From the NCBI GenBank assembly GCA_014874295.1, contig JACWAL010000008.1, forward strand, positions 1-54,407: a stretch of DNA of 54,407 nt, written 5' to 3'. This DNA is from Microcaldota archaeon. GTDB lineage: Archaea > Micrarchaeota > Micrarchaeia > Micrarchaeales > Micrarchaeaceae. The notes under the pieces are model-generated. The model did not search any database, was not told the DNA's origin, and saw only the letters and a list, made by a program, of their open reading frames with translations. This document shows positions 46,598 to 54,407 of the stretch, in pieces. The translations under genes and the position numbers were made by a program. How positions within the stretch are numbered: position 1 is the stretch's first letter; each line of letters starts with the position of its first letter.

Positions 46598-48145
46598 CTA
46601 ACCATACCTATAGAAGAAAACAGTGGCAAGCATGTAGAGCGCTGCGTACCAGAGAAGCCACACGCTGCCTATGAAGTTGTTCTCGAGCAGCGCGACCGCG
46701 CAGAGCACGATCAGCGTGACGGACAGTGCCACCTCTATCTTGGTGTTCGCTATCGCGAAGAGCAGGTTGCCCCTCTTCGCGCTCCTTTGGCGCTTCCATA
46801 CTGTCTTGGGATCGGTGTGCATCAGCGCCGCGAGCGCTGCCTTTGTCCTTACTATGACAAGCGCGAAGTTCAGCAGCAGTATCATTATGCCCTTCTTGAC
46901 CGATTTGAAGTATATCTTGGTGAGCACGACAGGCACTATCAGCGACAGCACGAAGGCCATGCTGCCGAGAACCTCTAGGTCTACCCCTATATAAGTCCCC
47001 TGCAGGAACTGTTGCAGCGTCAGCGTCGTGAACGGGACCGTGGAGAACACTATGAGCACGGAGACGAGGGTGAACAGCAGCAGCACAACAGAGATATAAT
47101 TGAGTCCGAAGCCGTGCGTGACGTAGTCGACGTTCGACAATGGGGACAGATTCTTCGGCTTCCTGTACTCATAGTAATACTGCAGGAACTGCGTGTCTCC
47201 ATAATTGTAGCGCCACTGCTGCCTGACCAGCTGCGTGAACGACGTGAGCGGTTTTCCTACCGCATAGACCTTCGGTATGTACAGATTCCTATACCCCTTC
47301 ATGCGGGATTCGAAGCTGAAGAACGTGTCCTCTATTATGTACTCCGGCAGCCCCCCAAGTTCATCGAGCACCTTCCTGCTTATTATGCCGCACGAGCCCG
47401 CGAATATGGCGGTGTTGTTGAGTGCCCGCGCCTGCTGTATGAATTTGAAGAAGAAGGCGTCGAACAGCGATACTGAGTCGGAGAACAGGCTCTTGCCCTG
47501 CCTGTAGCTCTTCTCTGTCTGTATGTATGCCAGGTTCGGGTCAGAGAAGTAAGGCACTAGGTCCGTCAGGAAATTCGTGTTTGTAACGTATTCGTCGTAG
47601 TCGAAGATCGCTATGTAATCCTCGTTTGAATGCCTCAATACGTTGTTTATGTTGCCCGCCTTGAAGCCCCTCCTACCCTCACGCGTAACGTGCTTTATGC
47701 CATGCGCCTTGCAGAACCTGGATAGCTCAGTGAGTGTCGCCTTGTCGGTAGAGTCATCTCCCAGGTAGTACCTCACCTTGCCGCGGTCGTACTTCAGCTC
47801 CTTCAACCTGAGCAGGTTCCTCTCGACCACCTTGACATCCTCGTTGTATACCGGCATGATCACCGCGACGGTTGGCATTACCTTCATCGGCTTCAGCTGG
47901 TTCTGTATCCTCTTGATGTATGCCTCGTAGAAGTACGATCTGTAGTACGAAATCGCCGTGAATATATTGAACAGCCCCGACACTACCGCCAGGGATGTGA
48001 AGGCTATCGCAAGCGCGTACATGTACAGGCTGTTGGCTATATAAATAAGGTAAAACGAGAACAGGATTCCTGCTATCGCCATTACTATGAATGTGGCGCT
48101 GGTCACGATCCTTGCGCTGAGCACCCTGTCGTTATACTGCTTCAT
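46598..48145 (-). CDS. Membrane glycosyltransferase family 2 (cellulose/hyaluronan synthase-like)
   Basis: VAVIMPVYNEDVKVVERNLLRL, YYLGDDSTDKATL, IAIFDYDEYV, QQWRYNYGDTQF; multiple TM. Confidence 0.88.
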   Translation of the reverse strand: MKQYNDRVLSARIVTSATFIVMAIAGILFSFYLIYIANSLYMYALAIAFTSLAVVSGLFNIFTAISYYRSYFYEAYIKRIQNQLKPMKVMPTVAVIMPVYNEDVKVVERNLLRLKELKYDRGKVRYYLGDDSTDKATLTELSRFCKAHGIKHVTREGRRGFKAGNINNVLRHSNEDYIAIFDYDEYVTNTNFLTDLVPYFSDPNLAYIQTEKSYRQGKSLFSDSVSLFDAFFFKFIQQARALNNTAIFAGSCGIISRKVLDELGGLPEYIIEDTFFSFESRMKGYRNLYIPKVYAVGKPLTSFTQLVRQQWRYNYGDTQFLQYYYEYRKPKNLSPLSNVDYVTHGFGLNYISVVLLLFTLVSVLIVFSTVPFTTLTLQQFLQGTYIGVDLEVLGSMAFVLSLIVPVVLTKIYFKSVKKGIMILLLNFALVIVRTKAALAALMHTDPKTVWKRQRSAKRGNLLFAIANTKIEVALSVTLIVLCAVALLENNFIGSVWLLWYAALYMLATVFFYRYG

Positions 48146-48259
48146 CTGTTACCACTCACGAATGCCATGCCTGATAAAGTGCAGGTAAGTCTCATAGAAA
48201 GTATATAAATGTAAACGTCTATATCATGAATGCACGCCCGTTTACGGCGTGCGGATCAT

Positions 48260-48381
48260 GCCAGGGTGGCAGAATCTGGTAACGCGCTGGTCTCGAGTTG
48301 CTGTAACTCAAGAGCTGATTAGTGATGCAGAAGAAAACCAGTGCCCTTCGGGGCTTTAGGGTTCGAATCCCTACCCTGGCG
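48260..48381 (+). tRNA. tRNA-Ser (anticodon CGA) with about 38-nt intron (about 48298-48335)
   Basis: GCCAGGG...CCCTGGC acceptor, G73, type II variable arm (TGCCCTTCGGGGCTT), TTCGAAT T-loop; anticodon stem CTGGT/ACCAG interrupted by an insertion after CTCGAG. Confidence 0.8.
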
Positions 48382-48383
48382 CT

Positions 48384-48410
48384 CATGCTTGCGCGGCTCC
48401 GCGCCGCATG
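48384..48410 (+). terminator. GC-rich hairpin downstream of tRNA-Ser
   Basis: CATGC-tt-GCGCGG...CCGCGC-GCATG. Confidence 0.4.
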
Positions 48411-48432
48411 CTAGTTAGAAAGGGGCTGATGA

Positions 48433-49695
48433 TCAGCTGACGGTGCCGCCCGCGACAAATTCATCCAGCAGCGCAGTGGCGTACGAGCCCGCCGGAAGCG
48501 AGAACCTCAACTCGATACCGCCTTCCGCCGCGCGATGCTCTAATCCCACGTACGGCGCGACCAGCACTCTCTGGCTTCCTTTGCAGTTCAGTTCCGGCAT
48601 GCGCCTCACCTTGAAATCTTCCGGCTCCAAGCCGAGTTCCTCCATTATGCGGCTCTCATACCCGTTCATGTTGGCAATCTCGTAGCCCACGACGCTGCCA
48701 ACTAGGAATTTGTCCGTCATGTCGGTTGATTGCGAGAACCTCTCCGCAGTGGAGAGATCCGGGAATCCGTGGTTGTCAGCGCCGCATACCACATCCCCCT
48801 CCTCTGGGGCGACGCTTCCATCGCGCATCCTAGCCGCGAGCTCCGCGTTGAAGATGTGCGATTCCACGGCATGCACCAGCATGAGCGCTATCTGCCTGGG
48901 CAGCCTCCGCATAGCGTTCGCGAAATCAGTCGGATACTTCGCTAGATAATCCAGCATGCGCAGCTCGTACTTCAGGTAACCTGGGAAGTATGACAGCGCC
49001 GCCTTAAAGTCGAGCTCTTCCTTCAGTCTCCGCCTTGCGGCCCTCGCATCCTCGTTGGTCTCGCCGTTGGTGTCAGTGAGGAACATCATCGCGGCCGTCT
49101 CGAAGTCACCCTTCAGTATCGATACGCCTATACTGGCGTTGTTGCCCCTCACCCCGAACCTCTGCGGCCCGAAGTAGTTGGGGAAGAGCCCGTGCAGCTC
49201 TCCATCGATGCTCTTTACCTTATCTGTAGCTTCCTGGTCCGACGTAGCAACCCTTATCGTGAACCTGTTTCCGAGGAGGTCGCCCAAGCTTATGCCAGAG
49301 TCGCTGCTCCATGCTCCGTTTATGGACACGTCCTTGACGTGCACGTCTAGTAGGCGCACAGGATCCGCGCCGTACAGGCTGCACAGCTGGGTAGTTACCG
49401 CCCTCCTGTCCTTCGTGCCGGCAAAGCCAACGGATTTTATCCCCCTTCCGGCCCTCCTCGCGACCTCCTTGCACACCTGCGCGGTATTCCAATTGGTCTT
49501 TTCCAAGACGAATATGCAGAACTTCCCGGCCTCGCCTTCCATGCCTATGTCAGCTGCGGTGTATTTCCTGCCCCTCTCTATTGTGGTGCCGGCCTTTGCT
49601 ATCTCCTCGACAATGAAGTCCTCTGCTCTTTCCTTTATGCTGCCCACGATTGCCTCATACTTTGAAAGCCTTGGATTGTCCATCCAATACACCAT
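48433..49695 (-). CDS. truD: tRNA pseudouridine synthase D (TruD/Pus7 family)
   Basis: EDFIVEEI...KSVGFAGTKDRRAVTTQLCSLYG...GNRFTIRV...YFGPQRFG. Confidence 0.92.
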   Translation of the reverse strand: MVYWMDNPRLSKYEAIVGSIKERAEDFIVEEIAKAGTTIERGRKYTAADIGMEGEAGKFCIFVLEKTNWNTAQVCKEVARRAGRGIKSVGFAGTKDRRAVTTQLCSLYGADPVRLLDVHVKDVSINGAWSSDSGISLGDLLGNRFTIRVATSDQEATDKVKSIDGELHGLFPNYFGPQRFGVRGNNASIGVSILKGDFETAAMMFLTDTNGETNEDARAARRRLKEELDFKAALSYFPGYLKYELRMLDYLAKYPTDFANAMRRLPRQIALMLVHAVESHIFNAELAARMRDGSVAPEEGDVVCGADNHGFPDLSTAERFSQSTDMTDKFLVGSVVGYEIANMNGYESRIMEELGLEPEDFKVRRMPELNCKGSQRVLVAPYVGLEHRAAEGGIELRFSLPAGSYATALLDEFVAGGTVS

Positions 49696-49740
49696 TTATT
49701 GCCGTACTTGATGGAAACCTGCACCAAATAGAAGCTATGG

Positions 49741-49795
49741 GGTGTTGAAAATCTATAAAACCCATAGTTCCGAGGGTGTTGAAAATTTAATGCCT
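49741..49795. repeat. Two direct copies of ggtgttgaaaat (34-bp spacing) with TATA-like sequences
   Basis: ggtgttgaaaatctataaaa (49741) and ggtgttgaaaatttaa (49775); related gatgttgaaaatttaaata at 54272. Confidence 0.65.
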
Positions 49796-49959
49796 CCATA
49801 GGCCTGTGAAATCCCTTGCATCCATGCATGAGGATGAAACAGGCCGCCGCTCTTCTATTCCCCTCTGTTGATACACCATCAATGCGGCCGTTAGGCCGCA
49901 AAGACGTGATAGGATGGATAGTCTGACATGTTTATAGCCAACCGCTAAAGTAATCAGAC

Positions 49960-50436
49960 CTAAAAACTCAATAATGCTTCTATCGGAACGAGTGAACACG
50001 CCCGTTTGACCGTTGTAGGTTCCAGCTTACGTACGAACCAACTCAACTTCATCGCGAGTTGCCTGGCGTTGTCGAACTGATGGTTGTTCAGGAACTTCCT
50101 CCTATCAGTACCCCCTACGAGTTCTTGCGGGTTCAATGCCGGTGAGTACGGCGGCATCCACCGGATTTTCACATTTGGGTGTTCTGCCAGCCACTGCCTT
50201 ACCAGTTTTGACTTATGGACAGGTCCGTTATCTAGGTAAATCCATACCCCGTCCTTATCGCAGTAGGTGTCATGGATCCTATCAAGGAATCTTATCATCG
50301 CAGGGGACTTCGCTATTTTCGTGTGCAACTGTATGCGCCTGCCATCGATAGGATTCGCCGCCTTTATCGAATCTGCCATAGGTGGTGAAGGATACTTTAG
50401 CGCACCCACCACCACATTTGACAGGACATGTATCAC
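49960..50436 (-). pseudogene. IS630-like DDE transposase, C-terminal fragment
   Basis: GVWIYLDNGPVHKSKLVRQWLAEHPNVKIRWMPPYSPALNPQELVGGTDRRKFLNNHQF; N-terminal part not in frame. Confidence 0.75.
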
Positions 50437-50577
50437 ATACAGCCAGTTTCATAGCTACCCTATATTTCTTCATCTTGATGCGTTTGTTCTTATTCATGTT
50501 GATTTTGTATCCTTCCTTGTTGTGTTGAATGAATCCTAATCCTTGACGACGTAAGCTATTTATTGGTACCCGTCATT

Positions 50578-51538
50578 CAGTCATTATCAGGTGACCAAAT
50601 GGCAAGGCGACCAAAGTCTTTTGGGAAGAGAACCTATAAAGACAATAGGGATTGGAGCAAGTACAACGAAGAACTGGTAGTTCGGTGGACTTTCTTTCTA
50701 GATTTCAGCTTCGTTGAGAACTGGGACAAAGAGCTGGAGAGGATGAACGAAGGAAAGAGAGGTGGGCAGTATCTATTCCCTGACTCGTTTATGCGTTGGT
50801 TAGCGATATGGCACCAACTTGTCAACTACAGGGGCCTGGAAGGGATTGCGAGGAAGCTGTCGGAATTGCGGCCGATTCCGTACTATGGAGACTTCTCTAT
50901 TGCATGGCACAGAATACACGGTTTCGTTCCAGAAATCAAACTGCCCGAGTTCAAGGAACTGAACGTTTCTGGTGACGGGACCGGGATGAGGGCAGGCAAT
51001 AGCGGCAGGTACCTGGAGATGAAGTACGGCAAGAAAGGCCGCAGCAAGTATGTTGTGGTAGTCATAACTGTGGAATCGAAGGGGAAGAAGCTCCTCGGGA
51101 TAGACGCGCACGTAGAAGGAAGGGGCCAACCATTAGAACCAGAGACAGCCGTAAAACAGGGCGGGAAACTTATCAAAAACGGCTACAAGATCAATAAGTT
51201 CAACGGAGACGGCGCGTACGACGCCAACGGAACGTTCGAGTACTGGGGCAGCAACGGGACATAACCCGCGATACCCATAAGGGAAGGCGCGAAGATACAC
51301 CTGACGAAAAGCAAATATCGTAGACAGGAAATACGCAAGTGGCGGAAATGGGGATATAGAAAATGGCGCAGGAGGCGGAGGTACGGCGACAGGTTATCCG
51401 TGGAGGGAGAGAATCCGTGCGTGAAAAGGACATCCGGAAAAGATCTGGCCGGCAGGCTGGAAACTTCGTTATGCGCAGAGGCGGTTCAGAAGTTCGTGTT
51501 CTACGATTTCCTGAAAGACTATGGTAGAAGCAGAGTCT
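50578..51538 (+). pseudogene. IS5-like DDE transposase interrupted by in-frame TAA at 51262
   Basis: LDFSFVENWDKELERMN...NVSGDGTGMRAGNSGRYLEMKYG...FNGDGAYDANGTFEYWGSNGT*PAIPIREGAKIHLTKSKYRRQEIRKWRKWGYRKW...; same frame continues to TGA about 51536. Confidence 0.7.
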
Positions 51539-52039
51539 GATACGCAGTTTTGGCGAAACTGCGATATTCGAAGAGCTTCATATAGATTAGCGCTATTCGT
51601 TCAACAGAGCAACAAAACATTCAAACCGATATTGAGAAAGACAAAGAATATAATTGATGTAGAAAATGCAACTGCTGACAAAGGATACGACTCGGAAGAG
51701 AATCATCGATTTGCGCACAAGGAGATAGGCGCAAATTCAGTCATACCTTTACGATACGAGGTTCCATTGAATAGAACAACAGGATTCTATAGAAGAAAAC
51801 CGAAGCGCAGTTTTCCATACGATATTTATCACCAAAGAAGTAAGGTTGAAACCGTAAACTCAGTACAGAAAAGAAAATTTGGTGATGAACTGAATAGCAG
51901 GCTCTTGAAGATGCAAAGACGAGAGATGAAAGTAACTGACGTTGTCTATAATATCCACCGATACATCAATCACTTTGTATCGGTTTGCCTAGGATTTCTA
52001 CAGAGCCAACACTTTAAGAATCTCACCGTTACCGTCTGA
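51521..52039 (+). pseudogene. Second, distinct (AT-richer) IS5-like transposase C-terminal fragment
   Basis: NATADKGYDSEENHRFAHKEIGANSVIPLRYEVPLNRTTGFYRRKPKRSFPYDIYHQRSKVETVNSVQKRKFGDELNSR; N-terminal portion lacking. Confidence 0.7.
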
Positions 52040-52063
52040 ATGGTAAACTTCCTGTAATGAGAG

Positions 52064-52080
52064 AAGGGGCTCCGCCCCTT
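52064..52080. terminator. Perfect 7-bp hairpin between convergent genes
   Basis: AAGGGGC-TCC-GCCCCTT. Confidence 0.5.
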
Positions 52081-52768
52081 ATGAACCCTCTGCACGAACG
52101 GCTCCCTCCGCCGACAAGTCAGCGGTGTCTAGAGCCGTTCGCATCGGTTGAATACACTTCCTGTTTCCCTTTTTTGCTTCAAGTAGCAACCTAATCATCC
52201 TCTCTTGGCCGTTGTAAGTAAGACTATCCTTTATTGTCTTGGATGCATCGTCGCTGTTGTAGGTGTATAAAAGCAATACCATCTCGTTTCCTTTGATTAG
52301 TTTACCAGACGGGGCATCGTAGCCGTCCTGTGCCAGAAACCTCCTTATATTATTTGGAGTATGCTTTAATGAGATATTCACATAGGCAGCTGCGAAGAAC
52401 ATAGAAGCAGCTTCAACCAGATTGTTAACAATTTCATTCATCTCTCCCATAGTGAGCTTATATGCCATCAGTTTCTTGAAGAAAATGTTTGGATCCCAAT
52501 CAGCCATAATCGTGTGTTGTGCATGGTGGAAATAACCGTGGGCCAGAAGGGCTGGATAGGTTAGATTGGCCTTGTGCTTGGAGTTATACTCCTCTATATA
52601 CTCTGGATTTAAAGTGATGACACCATTCCTGCTCTCTTCCACATCCTTGAGTTTGGAACTCAGCTTGATTTTCACAGGTGGAAGCTGTCTCCCGCTCATG
52701 CGATAGAAGAAAGTGTTGATGGATAAAAGCTCCTTTTCTAGTTCTTTCCTGATTATCACGTTCAACAT
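52079..52768 (-). CDS. Zincin-like (HEYFHH-type) protein with degenerate active site, partner of radical SAM
   Basis: ITLNPEYIEEYNSKHKANLTYPALLAHGYFHHAQHTIM...NNLVEAASMFFAAAYVN: HxxxHH helix with Glu replaced by Gly. Confidence 0.6.
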   Translation of the reverse strand: MLNVIIRKELEKELLSINTFFYRMSGRQLPPVKIKLSSKLKDVEESRNGVITLNPEYIEEYNSKHKANLTYPALLAHGYFHHAQHTIMADWDPNIFFKKLMAYKLTMGEMNEIVNNLVEAASMFFAAAYVNISLKHTPNNIRRFLAQDGYDAPSGKLIKGNEMVLLLYTYNSDDASKTIKDSLTYNGQERMIRLLLEAKKGNRKCIQPMRTALDTADLSAEGAVRAEGS

Positions 52769-53808
52769 CCCTTTATCCTATTATTCATGGCAGAGAGCCT
52801 CTCTACAGCTTCCCTCCGCAGCATGCTGAGATTCCTCTTGTTTGGGGTCTCGGTAATATTATAAGGTTCAGTCCTGCCAAGGGCTAGGACGCAAGGTAGC
52901 ACATCCATGGCTTTCACCTCCCTTAGGGCTATCCCATCCCACACCTCCTTTAATGTTTGCTTGGTCAAATCACCTATTATCACGTTCAAAGAGAGGTCGC
53001 AGGTAGCGACTAGCATATCTGATCTTATTATGAGCTGCTTGTACCCAGCTGCGCATGGCATAGAGGCGCTCTCATCCGCGTCTGGAAAGTCATCCTTGTC
53101 AGAGAGCAACGTAATCTCGAGAGTATTATCCGCCTTCATCAACTTGTCGAAGTATTCTCTTGTCTTTTTGAGCGCCAAGAAGTCGTCCTTAGTCAGCGCG
53201 AGCTCCTCATAGTTCTTGAGCGACTTCCATGTCGGCATAGCCTTAATGAAGTGATAGCTCCTCACGCCCGGCCAAATGGCTTGACGATTTATAGGTGCAT
53301 AGTAAGTGTTCACTATATCCTCTAGTTCTACCACGTTCTTATGGGTGACCACCGTGCCTAGCGATACAGGTACGCCGCGCTCCAACAGTTTGTTTATGTT
53401 ATCCATGACGAGCTTGCCTTTACCTCTTGTACTGTCATTGACCATCGGATCTGTGGAATCGAGCGAAATCTGTATCCCTGTCCATTTCTCAAACCTAGTG
53501 GCAAGGTCCTGCATTCTCTTGATTTTCTCGTCGTCTATCTGCGTCCCATTGCTTAGTAAGTCAACCTCCAGACCTTGGCTGAGTGCATAATCAAGGATTA
53601 TGAAAAGCCCCTTATGTATGAGGGGCTCACCCCCTTCTATGGCAATCTTGAATACACCCATCTCTGCGGCATCCTGTACGATTGTAAGTGCATTCTCAGT
53701 CATCATACTGATTAGGGTAAATGGCTGGGCATAACAGTATTTGCAGTCGAGATCACAGATGCTGTTGATGGCTAGCCCTATAGACAGCGGGGCCCTGAGT
53801 AGTTCCAT
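52762..53808 (-). CDS. Radical SAM protein with SPASM-like C-terminal Cys region
   Basis: LAINSICDLDCKYCYAQPF (CxxxCxxC); IAIEGGEPLIHKGLF; PCAAGYKQLIIRSDMLVATCDLS...VLPC. Confidence 0.85.
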   Translation of the reverse strand: MELLRAPLSIGLAINSICDLDCKYCYAQPFTLISMMTENALTIVQDAAEMGVFKIAIEGGEPLIHKGLFIILDYALSQGLEVDLLSNGTQIDDEKIKRMQDLATRFEKWTGIQISLDSTDPMVNDSTRGKGKLVMDNINKLLERGVPVSLGTVVTHKNVVELEDIVNTYYAPINRQAIWPGVRSYHFIKAMPTWKSLKNYEELALTKDDFLALKKTREYFDKLMKADNTLEITLLSDKDDFPDADESASMPCAAGYKQLIIRSDMLVATCDLSLNVIIGDLTKQTLKEVWDGIALREVKAMDVLPCVLALGRTEPYNITETPNKRNLSMLRREAVERLSAMNNRIKGC

Positions 53809-53824
53809 GCGGTTGCCCCTTCAT

Positions 53825-54235
53825 TCATGCAGATTCTAGTTTTGCTTCCTTGAAGGCAGCGACCAGTTCTTCTTTCTCGTAGCGGAGCAGAGGACCTACT
53901 TTTTCGAGTAAATCCTTTGCTCTCTGGTTCACTTTGAAGACTCCACCACTACCTCGGTCGTAGGCTAAGCCCCCAAAATCCTCGTCGCGTAGCATCATCA
54001 TTCGTCTGCGTCCCTCGATATTATCTAGCCCTGGCACCGTAACTGCCATCCTTGAGGTTTTTCTACTCCAACCCTTACCAGACCACCCCCCATTATCCCA
54101 GCTATTTAGGCGACTCAAACCACTAACTGCAACTACATTTTTAGCTGAAGTCGCGGGGAACTCCTCATCTATATACTTCACGAAGAGATTGACTTTTGCC
54201 CTCTCTTCCGTAGATTTTTGTTTTCCTGTATCCAT
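53825..54235 (-). CDS. PqqD/MftB-like small protein, putative peptide chaperone/precursor fusion
   Basis: MMMLRDEDFGGLAYDRGSGGVFKVNQRAKDLLEKVGPLLRYEKEELVAAFKEA resembles PqqD/MftB RRE fold pattern; N-terminal SWDNGGWSGKGWSRK segment. Confidence 0.5.
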   Translation of the reverse strand: MDTGKQKSTEERAKVNLFVKYIDEEFPATSAKNVVAVSGLSRLNSWDNGGWSGKGWSRKTSRMAVTVPGLDNIEGRRRMMMLRDEDFGGLAYDRGSGGVFKVNQRAKDLLEKVGPLLRYEKEELVAAFKEAKLESA

Positions 54236-54271
54236 GCATTCACCTTCTCAATATTGTTAAGAATAATAGAG

Positions 54272-54292
54272 GATGTTGAAAATTTAAATAGC
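54272..54292 (-). promoter_or_regulatory. Candidate promoter of the PqqD-like/rSAM/zincin-like operon
   Basis: Minus strand GGCTATTTAAATTTTCAACATC about 45 nt upstream of ATG 54235. Confidence 0.5.
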
Positions 54293-54407
54293 CAACACTT
54301 CCGCTAATACGAAAAGTTTTTGTTCTTTTCCTGTGACTTGGAATCGGCGGCAGGAACTGTGCGACCAGTTTTGCGATAGGTACCTACAACTGCAGCGGAG
54401 CTGCCGC

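Noticed and set aside
50282-50497. 71-aa minus ORF MNKNKRIKMKKYRVAMKLAVCDTCPVKCGGGCAKV with Cys cluster, considered as a metal-binding peptide
   Set aside because: Overlaps the IS630-like remnant in another frame; no independent support.

Overview
The window is a gene-dense archaeal chromosome segment. Small genome-style gene content, class III (pilin-type) signal peptides of the form QSAMEYLMTYGWAILIIAVVLGALYSLGVF, and an archaeal translation/RNA gene set suggest a DPANN, Micrarchaeota-like organism (inference, not tested by search). Most of 1-49.7 kb is core archaeal: GlyRS, IleRS, PolD small subunit, Csl4, RpoL, SecE, SecDF, ThiI, RIO1, NMD3, archease, TYW1, Pelota, L30/L15, beta-CASP RNase, NAC and TruD. 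Three tRNA genes are visible: Ala-TGC, Cys-GCA and an intron-containing Ser-CGA. Interspersed are secreted or pilin-like proteins, an archaeosortase-like protein and a decayed IS605/TnpB element. From about 49.74 kb to the right edge the sequence becomes accessory: IS630-like and IS5-like transposase debris, followed by a compact three-gene operon encoding a PqqD/MftB-like protein, a radical SAM/SPASM-like enzyme and a degenerate zincin-like protein. That operon is my best candidate for an undescribed (RiPP/peptide-maturation-like) system. Other leads are a GHKL-ATPase/HExxH fusion, two tRNAs with G at T-loop position 55, duplicated tRNA-Cys 3' ends, two genes with apparent -1 frame offsets near their starts, and an N-terminally minimal RqcH/NEMF-like protein. 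All family calls were made by eye from translated motifs; no database search was run.
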